Shown here piece after piece: positions 31,096 through 39,893 of a stretch of 39,893 bases of DNA (its first letter is position 1; the number at the start of each line of letters is the position of its first letter). Source of the DNA: Verrucomicrobiaceae bacterium (GTDB taxonomy: Bacteria > Verrucomicrobiota > Verrucomicrobiia > Verrucomicrobiales > Akkermansiaceae); the NCBI GenBank assembly GCA_027487435.1, contig JAIYDP010000396.1:1-39893 (forward strand). Reading direction: 5' to 3'. The notes under the pieces were generated by a model. The model was not told the DNA's origin and ran no database searches. It worked only from the letters and a program-made list of their open reading frames with translations. The translations under genes and the position numbers were made by a program.

Positions 31096-34000
31096 TCAAT
31101 CTGCAGATGGAATCAGTTTGGCAGCATGAACGAGGTCCATTAAATCGGATAAAAGCTGTTCTCGGCTCGATCGAATGATCTGCGACGTCGCAACTTGGCG
31201 TGGGTAGTCCATCGCGAAGTAGCTGCGACGTAAGTGCTCTCGCAAAGGTAACTGGACTACTTGAGGAGGAGGTTGCCGTTCAATAGTCGCTCCCCAGTGG
31301 GTCTGTGAATAGACGAACTCTGAAATGACCTTAGCGGTCAGGCATCAAACTGAACACGACACCTTGCCATCAACGGGTTCACCCCTCCCAGTTGCGGTTG
31401 AACTTTGAGGATCATCTCCTCGAGCGCGGAAAGTCGATCGAAAACCATTGGGAAGACAGGAATGATGTAGCCCATGGAGCCGGATTGGCTGCCTGCCAAA
31501 ATGAGGCTGGGCTCACATCGACGATGGAACCGAAAAACGAAATCGCGCGACGGCCACGACCGAGTTTTGAGAACCGCTTCTTGAAAATGTTGATGTGAAA
31601 CGGGTAGCTGCCTTCATTGACAGCTCGGAGTTGCAGCTCTGACAGGATAAGTCGGTGAATGAGGGGAGCCCACTTTGACTGCCAATTGCCATCACGCTGA
31701 TGTTTTTCTCCAAATCGGCCACGACAACTGCAAAGGACTTGTCGTCTGCAATGAATTCGGTTGCAATGCCGCTGATGTTGTTCGTGTCAAAGGAGACCGT
31801 CTCAATGGTCGTGATATCCTCCTGAAACATTATCCACTTCATTTCAAAGTCCCACCCTCCAGCGCAACAAATACACGGACTTTTGGACATCGGTCACTGC
31901 GATGAAGGACTTCAAAACGGCCAATCCCGAAATGAAAAGTTTTGCGTCGTGGAAAGCTGACACTTGCAGCTTGTTGTTGGCCCACGAGTATGTGTACACC
32001 TGTCGGTGTCATGCGGCACTGTGAGGCCGTACCTTGCAGATGCCGTTCATGCCGTAGTTGGGCCCTTGCGCCACAAGAAGATAGCCCTCGATGCTAGATA
32101 CGTAATGAATGGGCCCCTTGATGTCGAGATCGTTCACCCACAGGCGCTTGAACTTAAACGCGCTCTCCTCCGCACCCTCTTCAGCAACGACGCTTAAAAC
32201 TTCAAGGACCATAAGCTATCAAATCAGACTGAGACCATTGAGCCAAACCCTGCCCTTGCCGAACGCGTCCTCGCCTACTTGATAACCTGTCCCAGCTGCA
32301 ACATACGGCACAAGCCTGGCAAATCAGCAACGGGATTGCATTGACACTTGTCTGGTGCCTCTGATGAGCCCATCAAATGCACAACCGCAACAGATGTGAT
32401 GACCTCGCGGTCCTCAAGTTCAAATCTGCAAGTATTGGGTTAAAGGCGCAGGCGAATCATACCGGTCAATGAGCTTCAATGACGTTGATGAGTACAAGTG
32501 TATCTCATACTTGTCAATCCTTGCATACTTGTCCGCTGAAGCATAAACAATTGAATAACTGGATGACGCAACCATCATCAAGAATGACTGGAGACGGTTT
32601 GGACACTGACGCAACGAGGACATTGATGGTCGACAGGAAGCAGATGTTATGAACTGAGAAGCTGTTGAGACGAGAGAAAACCAAAAGAACCTCTGCACCC
32701 AAGTTTGTGCGTCCGCGATGGCCACGGCCGCGTCAAGTCGAGAGCGCTTGCGAACCCACACACTGCGACCATGCCCTTTAACGTCAGACAAGTGTCAAGG
32801 GCAAGCGACTGAGTCAGTCTGGACGACAAATTCGTTGCGATTCGGCAGGACACTCAACGACTTCAACGCAGGTTTGCCGTGGGCGACGAGGGGATGGCAT
32901 AGAATTTCAGCTTTGTTGAACACAAGCATTGCCGAGTGAGATCCAGTCACGAACGCACCTCTTTGCGAGTCAATGAAAATACGCGAGAGGCAACCTGAGG
33001 TGACCCTGAGAGTCGGTCCAAGGCACAATAGAGGGAGGAGGACCGCTGGGGCCGAACGAGACGCAATGGAGAATATTCGTGCGTCGAAGTCGTAGGCCGG
33101 ACCAGGCCGAGGCTGAGAGGATAGCAGGGTCGACATTGAGTGCAACGTAAACAAGCAATTCAAACGTTGAGGTCGCTATCTGGAGATTCAGCTTCCATTA
33201 AGGAATGCGGCACAATTAAACAAAAAGAAGCGCCGGTGCGACTTCGCCACCCATCCGGATAAAGGACTTGCTTATAACAAGCTAACGGACACGCCAGAAG
33301 AGCGCAAATGGACGGCGCATCAACGCCTGAGGGGAGAGGGAATTCATTCTCTGACAAGAACAACGATTCGTGCGAAATGTTGGCGTAGCCGCACGAAGCA
33401 GATTTAGCAACGTACACCAAAGAGAGAGCTGGAAGTGAATAAAACTGCAATAGTCAGGCTTGTGAGGAACGAGCGGGACGAGAGCATCGCCATGGACGGT
33501 CCCTGCGGTAACGACAGAGACGCCGTCGCTCAAATGTGCAAAGGATAGAGCTGATATGCCTTGTTGTTGAACAGTTCCCGCTGGGACGAGTTTGAAATTG
33601 CTACTGTCGAGAGAGAAGAGGCTCAAGGAGCCGTCAGCGCAGCTGACAACAATATGCGACTCCTCGATAGCAGCAAGTTCAACACCAGCGATGGGAACGG
33701 ATTGCAACACAGCCACTAAGACATCAACATCAAAAAAAGCAATTCCAACGCTCAGACAGCAAGAAAATGCCGCCCCGATGAACCTGCAGAGCAACGGCGC
33801 CGCCACACATCTCCGATGTCAGGAGCATCACTAACAAAGCACACAGAACCCGCAGCTACAGTACGGCCATTGGTTTGGAAGCCCAAATCTGAGGGGTCGA
33901 TCCCCTCAAGGTCCGCAGCAAGAGCCTGCAACACGTCAACACAACAACTTAAAAAGAAACAGAAGAAGCATCTCCTGAAGTGGAAATAAAGAAATGGTCA

Positions 34001-35843
34001 GATGCAGCCTGAAAGGTGAGGGAAATCTTTGTCATCATGACAGGAATGGCCCACACTGCATCTGCAACGTTCTCCGCCACAAAGGATGCCACAAGCTCTA
34101 CATGGGGCTGCATGATCGTCACGCCCGCATTGTCGCCCATTCCTGTAGATGCGACGATTGAAATGGGATCTCGATCCTAGGGCGTCAAACAGTGACAAGA
34201 ATCTTTATAAATACGTTGCCGATAGTTTGAAGCCTGGAAAATGAAAAAGACGATAGAGGTGCTGTGGAAGGAAGAGTTTGAACTATTCGAATCCCTTCAG
34301 TCCATCAGCCACTACATCAAGGGGGAAACCAGTTGTCTTCAAGATACCCTCCCGAACAGAAGCCACAGCTTTCGTGTCCGCATACAGAAAAGCGTCCTCG
34401 TCGTCGTTCTCCTCCGTGGGGGCAGCGGCGGACTCAACGGCGACGCTCTCCTGCTCAAGCTTCAAGAGGGCTCCGTCCGTCAAGTCGCCGCACGCAAGGA
34501 AAAGATCCTTTGAAATATTTACAAGCTTCCAGGTTAGTTGCTCCGCATATTATGATACGTTTGATGCCGCACAAGTCCCAGATATTTTTGCGAACGAAAT
34601 GGATCGAACAGTTCGTCCGTCGACGTCATAATCTAACTTCAAATGCAACACGTCTCCATCGGCATTTGTGACAATAGCGTCGGACGAGGAGAAAAACGCC
34701 GCAGAAGCGGAGTCGAGGATGATTTCAGTTGCTGGCGCGTCGTCTTTTGAGAGGACACAGTTTGTTGCTTTCATGAGAAGCCTTCCATCGTTGACGTACA
34801 AAACGGCATCGGATGACAAAATAACGGCCCCATCTGAAGCGTGTGAGTGACGTGAAAACAAAGGACGTGAAAATGAGTCGACATTGAAAAGGAAAGCGAT
34901 CGTTACATCCGGGGGCAGGCACGGAGACAATCGTGCGGCTATCGGATGGGAGGTTGGGGATGCTCCAAATGGACGTCGCCGTACGCTCGAGGAGGTCGAT
35001 TGATAGTGCATGGCAGATGACAGAGTCTCGTACTGTGTGACGTGATCGGCTAGAATGTCAGCATAGGGTGGGCCAGAAAGAGACAAAATGGACGTGGGCT
35101 CTGGCTCGGAGAGGATCAACACGGTTGGCTGAGAATATTGACTCAAAAACTCAATAGAACGGGCGTTTCGAATTCCCATTGAAGGCAGGAATAAAGTAAA
35201 AGCCTTGATACGGTCCAGCCGCAGATTAGAAGTGCGACCATCGGCCGTGGGGCTGATGGTTTAGCCGACGTGACAAGGACCAACATTTTAGGCACAGCTT
35301 CATCAGCGTCATCGTAACTGAGATGAATTGGTGCAGGAAATATAGTCAAGAAAGAGCCATTGGAAAGGCAAGCGGCACAGCGGCTGTCAGGATCTGAACA
35401 CGACGACGGATCTGATTCCACAGGAGACAACGAGAGCTAGTGAATGAGGACAACAAACGGAACCTCACTCCTATCATCGAGAAAATGTCCTTTGGCTCTA
35501 CGAAAAGGGATTCATCGCGTAAGTCAAATATCTGAAAAGTTTGCATCGTCCCATTTGAGTCAACAAAAACAACAGCTGCTCGGTGGCTGGGGTAAAAGAC
35601 AAGTATGTATTGTCTATCTTGCATGGAAATCACGGAGAAGTCGCAAATTCTGTCAAAGAACGCGAATGAGTGAGTCTTGTTGAGCATTTCTTCTCCAGCT
35701 TCTCCTTTTCCGACTTCATAAAGATCCAAAACTGTGCCACAATTGACAATAATGTATGATTCGCCAAGAAAAGATGACGCTTTCGAGCAAAACCCACTCA
35801 ACTGTGCAGAGGGCCTCTGAGTCTCCAAGAGCAGAGAATGCAT
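31096..35843 (-). CDS. CPSF1: CPSF1/CPSF160 (cleavage and polyadenylation specificity factor subunit 1)
   Basis: Large beta-propeller scaffold of the pre-mRNA 3'-end processing complex. Many exons in series on minus follow the order of CPSF160. Near the start: SYIIVNCGTVLDLYEV, then SRCAACLSNGSFLTIFPAP (reached by a 32-bp intron), FLSQYSQPTVLILSEPEPT, APDGAVILSSDAVLYVNDG, TDGALLKLEQE, MGDNAGVTIMQPHVEL, DLGFQTNGRTVAAGSV, MQFYSLPALSLVYV, AFVTGSHSAMLVF, KYEIHLYSSTSLKLIDRY, VLEVLSVVAEEGAEES, HYVSSIEGYLLVAQG, EFIADDKSFAVVVADLEKN, GSMGYIIPVFPMVFDRL and the end SQIIRSSREQLLSDLMDLV. This covers MMS1_N and CPSF_A regions. I did not fix every splice site. DDB1 and SF3B3 share the fold, but the N-terminal and C-terminal segments favour CPSF1. 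Met 35843 is the first ATG; the upstream gene's stop is at 35912. Confidence 0.87.
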
Positions 35844-35911
35844 CTTTAACAAATATTTGGAAACTCTGTTAGGGTTCGTGTACACTTGACGAAGGAGAGG
35901 CTACAAATTCA

Positions 35912-36835
35912 TTAGTTCAGTGTCGGAAAGTCGGGAGTTTTGTAACGACTGAACTGCATTGGCTCCAGGGCATTGGTCTGCGCATCTTCATTTGTCGGGA
36001 AAGCAGGACCCGAGTAGCGGCTGAGCTGCATTGGCTCCAACGCATTGGTCTGCTCATCTTCATTCACAGGAAAGTTGGGAGCATTGTAGCGAGCATCTTC
36101 AATTGTAAATTTCTAATAGAAGCTTGCAAACCAGAGGCAAGCGCGTTGACTTGGGAATCCTCATTCTCAGGGAAGGAGGGGCTCTGGTAGCGCGAGGCGA
36201 TTTCTGCAACAAACTTAATATCGCGACCCAATCAACAAACCAGGAGACAGCACGTTGTAGTCAATTTCGAGCAACGATGGGAAGCTCGGGGGCTTGTAGT
36301 TGTTACCTGAACAACGTCAAAGCGCTGCGCCATAGAAAATTACCGGGGTTCAAAGCGTTGTACTGGTTGTCGTTGTTCTCTGGGAAAGCAGGAGCACGGT
36401 ATGTGGCGGCGGCTCCTTAACAGTTAGCAACAGCAGGAACTGCGCAGAACCAGGAGATAAAACGTTGAATTGATTGTCTCCATTCTCAGGGAAGGATGGG
36501 GCGCGATAAGTGGAGGCCGCACCTGCGAAAATTAGAGCTGCAACCAGCCTCGTGAACCAGAGGACAGCGCATTGAATTGGCCATCTTCGTTAGTGGGGAA
36601 CGCAGGGGCACGGTAGCTGGCACCAGCTTCTGCTACAATCAGAAAGACTCATCAAACGGCCAAACCTGGCGAGAGAGCATTGAATTGACCGTCGCTGTTG
36701 GACGGGAACGACGGTGCGCGGTATGACGAGGCAGCTCCCGCAGACAGGGCGTTGTATTGGCTGTCGCTGTTCTCAGGGAAAGATGGCGCGCGGTAGCTGG
36801 CTGCGTTTTGCGGATCCAAAACATTGAACTCCGCG
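35912..36835 (-). repeat. Ten tandem YRAPxFPxNxDxQxNAL modules
   Basis: Modules 1-2 are in one exon, 3-7 are one exon each, and 8-10 share the last exon, where introns seem to have been lost or never gained. The introns between them (33, 35, 35, 37, 37 and 35 bp) differ in sequence while the exons stay alike. Modules 6 and 10 are the most diverged. Confidence 0.85.
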
Positions 36836-37737
36836 AGCTGTGTCAGGCGGGCGGCCATGGCTTGCTTTGATCGCTTTTGCGACCTCTTCACAACAGCAGT
36901 CTTGGCTGCGCGCTGGGCGATGGAACCATGGACCTCCCCATGAGTCTGTGCAAGCGCGACGGGCTCTGCAGCCTTCCCGCTCTTGCCATTTCCCTTTCCG
37001 CCGGCGGGCTTTTGGCCTGCGCCAGGTAGCAGTTTCTGCATCCACGGCTCAGCCTTGCTCAAGAATACATTCTCGGGGAAATCTGCAGAGGGCTTGAACT
37101 GAAATTTGGCTGAAAGGTCAGAATTGTATGGGCAGTCGGCTCAAACGAGGAGTGGCGAAGATCTGGCCTCTGTCCGCTGTCTTTGCCCACTTCGCCAAAT
37201 TCTCTGGACACGGTCAACTATCATCAAAAGAGGCCAACTCTTCTCAAAAATATTGTACTCGTAGTCCTTCTCACTGGGATGCGCAGCTACCTTGGGGAAA
37301 GGAAGAGGTTTCTTCGCCCACTTGGCGTACTCGTCTGATCTCATCAGCACTCTTCAGCCTGGTGAATGTATACTCTTGCCCAGAATATTATACTCGTAAT
37401 CCTTTGGGTTTGGATGTGCTTTGACCTTGGGGAAGCTGCCAGGGAGAGTCTTCTTGGCCCAAGCATCGAAGTTGGCTACTGGGTCATCACAAGCATCAAC
37501 GTCCCACCCTTCTTCAACGCATTGAAAGGCTGCTTCGGAGCTGGAGCTGGAGCAAGCTCTTGGAAACGCTTCCACTTGTAACCTTGAACATCAGTTTTTC
37601 TTCCAGCATTGAACCGTTTTTCTGTGGCAAGTTAGAAGAGTCTCTGACATCCTCACCGCCCGCTTCGACAGCAACGAGCTTTGAACCTCCGCAGATACAA
37701 CTGCTAGCACGACAACAAGAATCAAAAACCTCTTCAT
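35912..37737 (-). CDS. Secreted protein built from exon-encoded tandem repeats
   Basis: Thirteen exons (37737-37687, 37651-37615, 37582-37508, 37475-37374, 37334-37239, 37203-37147, 37109-36666, 36632-36558, 36522-36451, 36415-36344, 36306-36241, 36203-36132, 36096-35912) give 467 aa. A clear signal peptide (MKRFLILVVVLAVVSAE) fills exon 1. Exons 4-6 encode three copies of a ~32-residue module with WAKK, FPKV and KDYEYN; the third is shortened. A basic Gly/Lys segment follows. Then come ten copies of a 23-26 residue module, consensus YRAPxFPxNxDxQxNAL. Every intron after the first is phase 1, so most modules are 1-1 exons that can duplicate without frame change. I recognise no family; an extracellular or vacuolar structural, adhesion or precursor protein is conceivable. 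Pro, Asn, Tyr, Ala rich; no Cys noted in the repeats. Confidence 0.83.
37147..37475 (-). repeat. Three WAKK...KDYEYN modules
   Basis: Exons 4 and 5 encode 34- and 32-residue versions with AWAKK/KWAKK, LP, SFPKV/PFPKV, HPNPKDYEYN/HPSEKDYEYN and a Lys-ending tail. Exon 6 keeps NLAKWAKT and is cut to 19 residues. They share the FP...YN spacing of the later modules and may come from the same ancestor. Confidence 0.75.
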
Positions 37738-38893
37738 GTGTCCCTCTGTGAAAATTGATGGCGATAAAAATAGAACGAGCTCAATTTTCTAGTTGTTACA
37801 TTCAGATGTACAAACGACCAAAATCGACGAGGCGGCTGAGGCGGCTCTCTCGACTTTGGGGGATGAGTGGGAGGGCCGCCCAGAGGATACTCTTCGCGCG
37901 CCTTGCAAAGGGCGAACGCGGAGGCGAGCGACAAGGTCGGGATCGTTGAGTGGCGTAATCTACTTAGTGGTGAAGAGAATGGCGTTGTCGAGGGTGAAGC
38001 AGGATTTTTGACGTCTCCAGTGAGAGAGAGCGTTGGGATGACGCAGAGGAGGCGCGGTAAGGCCAGCGACGAGGGGGTGTCCACTCCCGTGCTCTATGGC
38101 ATGTCTAGCCACGAGACTGCTTTAAGTGTGCAGTGAGCCTGGACGCGGGGGGGGAAGGTGGTCGGCGTGATGGAGGATGGCGAAATGGTGAGCACCCTGA
38201 GGACGAAGTTAAGCTGAGGGGGCGGCCCTGCGGCACACAGCGGGTAGGAAGGACAACTGAGCTGCAGAGGAATTGGAGGCGGGGGCGCATGAGCGTATGG
38301 CAGCGGACTTGTCGGAGGATGTCCTCGGTGGTACCATGGAGAAGGAATCGGAGGAGACAACGTCGATGCAATACTGGCGCCCTGCGAGGGGAAATTCGCG
38401 CAGGCAGACGCGTCGCCAAAAAAGCTAGTCGCCGAGGGAAGAATTGAGTGCAAACTGTCGACTCGACAACAAGGGCTAGCAGAGCGCCTAAAAGGCGCCA
38501 GATGTGCACTCGCATGAGGAGACGGCAGCCAGGCGATGCGATGGCGATCGGACGGAGGGCGCTGTTGGGCCTGGGGACGAAAAGAAGGAAGTGGCAGGCC
38601 CAGCTACCCCCCGGTGCGGCGGGGGCAACGGGTGCAAGGTTTGAAAACTCCGCGAGTGCCGTGGGGGATGCACATGGTTGCAATGGAACGTAGTGAGGAG
38701 GTAGCATCTAGGCGGGGTTAGTGCCCCCTCGATTTCTCCTCTCAGAATGGAGTCATCCTGGGGGTCCCCAAGGCCGGGAAAGGAGATAAGATGAAGGGAA
38801 GGAGGGTCAGCACCTTGGGCAACACTCTAAAGAGAAATTAAAACAACAATAGTTAGAGTTCGTAGATTTTCAACCAGTGTCGTCCAAGCCATC
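37738..38893 (+). other. GC-rich region with a probable fast-evolving gene
   Basis: No conserved family found. On plus, a frame from about 37795 reads KIDEAAEAALSTLGDEW and PEDTLRAPCKGRTRRR. A 32-bp GT-AG intron (about 37933-37964) joins it to GEENGVVEGEAGF and then MTQRRRGKASDEGVSTP. Further acidic and Arg-rich frames continue to about 38440 (for example HERMAADLSEDVL), but I could not build one confident model. A 200-codon open frame also exists on minus (38105-38707). It is Arg/Pro/Leu-rich, as expected for antisense of GC-rich DNA. Confidence 0.35.
38058..38077 (+). repeat. Copy 2 of the dispersed sequence
   Basis: Perfect 20-base match (inverted) to 17047-17066, with similar flanks (TGAGAGAG to the left, GG-rich to the right). 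On plus it encodes KASDEG after MTQRRRG. Shared peptide as well as DNA suggests homology of coding sequence or of a mobile element. Confidence 0.7.
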
Positions 38894-39672
38894 ATGTCTG
38901 ATCTGAGAGCATCCGTGAGTTGTGGCAGCGTGCATGCCTTTGGCATTTTTAAATATGTAGCTGCTTGTGAACTGTCGTTTGTCCTTTCCTTATGGTGTGC
39001 CACTTTCACACTCTCACTCAACAGGTGTGGTCTGTTTCTCAAGTAGAGACATCGAAGGATGTAAAGGTGGGGTCGGCTGCTCCTAACTTCACTTTGAAAT
39101 CTGCATCTGGACCAGAAGAGGGTAATTGTCCATCATCGAACGTGACACGTAGTGGAGCTGAAATCTCTCCTCGGTGATGGCAAGAATGTTGTTCTTGTCT
39201 TCTTTCCAAAAGTGACTGATCGGTCTACTTATTCCTGATACATGAGGCATTTACCCCTGGTTGCACTGCGCAAGTATGTGATTTCCGTGATGCGTTTCCA
39301 GCACTGAATCGGGCGGGATGCCAGGTTCTAGACTGATCAGAGAGTAATCTAACTCGACAGGTGTTTGGGGTATCCAGGGATTCGTTGGAGACTCAAGAAA
39401 AATTCAGGGCAGCACATTCGTAGAGATTATGATATCGTCATTAACATTGCAGTCTTCCGTACACCCTTGTGTCCGACCCAGATCGTAAGTTGCAAGCTTC
39501 CTTCGGAGTTGGAGGGACGCTGTTCGGCCTTGGTCCTGCGCGCAGCGAAGTCTTGATTTTCAAGACTGGAATAGTGGCCGGTGTGTTCGACGAGTCTATC
39601 ATGGGCATGAAGAAAGGTCGCATAATTGAGATTGTTGCCAAGATTAATGAGCTCTCTGGCACTCCTCAATAA
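38894..39672 (+). CDS. PrxQ/BCP-type peroxiredoxin
   Basis: Thiol peroxidase reducing H2O2 and alkyl hydroperoxides. Exons 38894-38914, 39025-39121, 39153-39211, 39247-39324, 39361-39419 and 39453-39672 give 177 aa. Core motifs: VGSAAPNFTLKSASG, NVVLVFFPKAFTPGCTAQVCDFRD, VFGVSRDSLETQEKF and LVSDPDRKLQASFGV. The peroxidatic Cys in FTPGC and a second Cys five residues later give the PrxQ 2-Cys arrangement. The C-terminal IIEIVAKINEL fits. The first intron (38915-39024, 110 bp) is three times longer than the rest. An alternative start at 38992 (MVCHFHTLTQQ) would make it 5' UTR and remove the need for that intron. No targeting peptide is obvious. Confidence 0.88.
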
Positions 39673-39893
39673 GTAAAATTCGTACTTGAGTATGGTCCCA
39701 TTTGACGAAACGGCATAACTCTTGGATCGACTCCTACAGTGCTACTGTGCTACACTCATACCAGAGGCCACGGGTGTGGCCGGGGGCTACAGGGCTACAG
39801 GGGCACGGGGTCTGCGAGAAGGAGATGGGACGTTCTGGAGAACACGTGTCCAAACGTCCGGATGGGGGCCCGCGTGCCCGCCGTTCGAGTCGG
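39673..39893. other. Right-edge region without a recognised gene
   Basis: The first ~60 bp are probably the 3' UTR of the peroxiredoxin gene. From about 39765 the sequence turns GC-rich with short repeats (CTACAGGG twice, CCACGGGTGTGGCC near-palindrome). Nothing else is recognised. Confidence 0.5.

Noticed and set aside
38105..38707. 200-codon open frame on minus
   Set aside because: Arg/Pro/Leu-rich antisense of GC-rich DNA; no motifs, no intron pattern, and a better coding signal exists on plus nearby.
438..39672. Altered genetic code (stop reassignment) to explain in-frame stops
   Set aside because: In-frame stops fall inside mini-introns, and conserved proteins end at TAA, TAG and TGA where family members end.
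39850..39893. tRNA-like end (GTTCGAGTC) at the right edge
   Set aside because: No D-arm, anticodon arm or acceptor stem can be placed upstream; the T-arm stem does not pair properly.

Overview
This is a stretch of nuclear genome from a flagellated (cilium-bearing) unicellular eukaryote. Evidence for a eukaryote: spliceosomal GT-AG introns throughout, and cilium, cleavage/polyadenylation and tubulin-modification genes of eukaryotic type. The standard genetic code fits: conserved proteins end on TAA, TAG and TGA. Introns are miniature, about 29-40 bp with a mode near 34 bp. I derived most gene models by joining reading frames across such introns; where exon sums are quoted they are divisible by three and the joined proteins match known families. 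I cannot name the lineage.

Layout. 1-437: nothing recognised. 438-4705 (+) two-domain class III nucleotide cyclase with two membrane blocks. 4825-8708 (-) kinesin-like protein with an N-terminal IQ array and a damaged motor. 8905-12896 (+) PKD2-type TRP channel with 25 introns. 12988-14455 (-) BuGZ/ZNF207/SUF4 zinc-finger protein. 14528-15903 (+) PPP1R42-type LRR protein fused to a UPF0193/EVG1 tail. 15978-16971 (-) SPEF1/CLAMP-like CH-domain protein. 16972-17729: GC-rich, low-complexity. 17730-18454 (-) unknown protein. 18493-19894 (+) secreted C45-type Ntn hydrolase. 19991-22795 (+) UvrD/Srs2-like helicase. 22807-24221 (-) C2-domain protein with a P/Q/Y-rich tail. 24269-28043 (-) CDP-glycerol-transferase-like domain fused to TTLL12. 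28101-29677 (-) SDR42E/3-beta-HSD-like enzyme fused to a TMEM254-like tail. 29701-31041 (+) a second SDR. 31096-35843 (-) CPSF1/CPSF160. 35912-37737 (-) secreted protein built from exon-sized repeats. 37738-38893: GC-rich region with a probable fast-evolving gene and a segment shared with 17 kb. 38894-39672 (+) PrxQ-type peroxiredoxin. 39673-39893: no gene seen.

The genome is very compact: convergent genes lie as little as 11 bp apart and divergent start codons as little as 23 bp apart. The first 17 kb is rich in cilium-related proteins (cyclase, IQ-kinesin, polycystin-like channel, PPP1R42-EVG1, SPEF1-like), and TTLL12 follows at 24-28 kb. The less expected items are the order-inverted, complementary cyclase pair, the IQ-kinesin lacking switch motifs, two gene fusions, the exon-per-repeat secreted protein, and the intron system itself.
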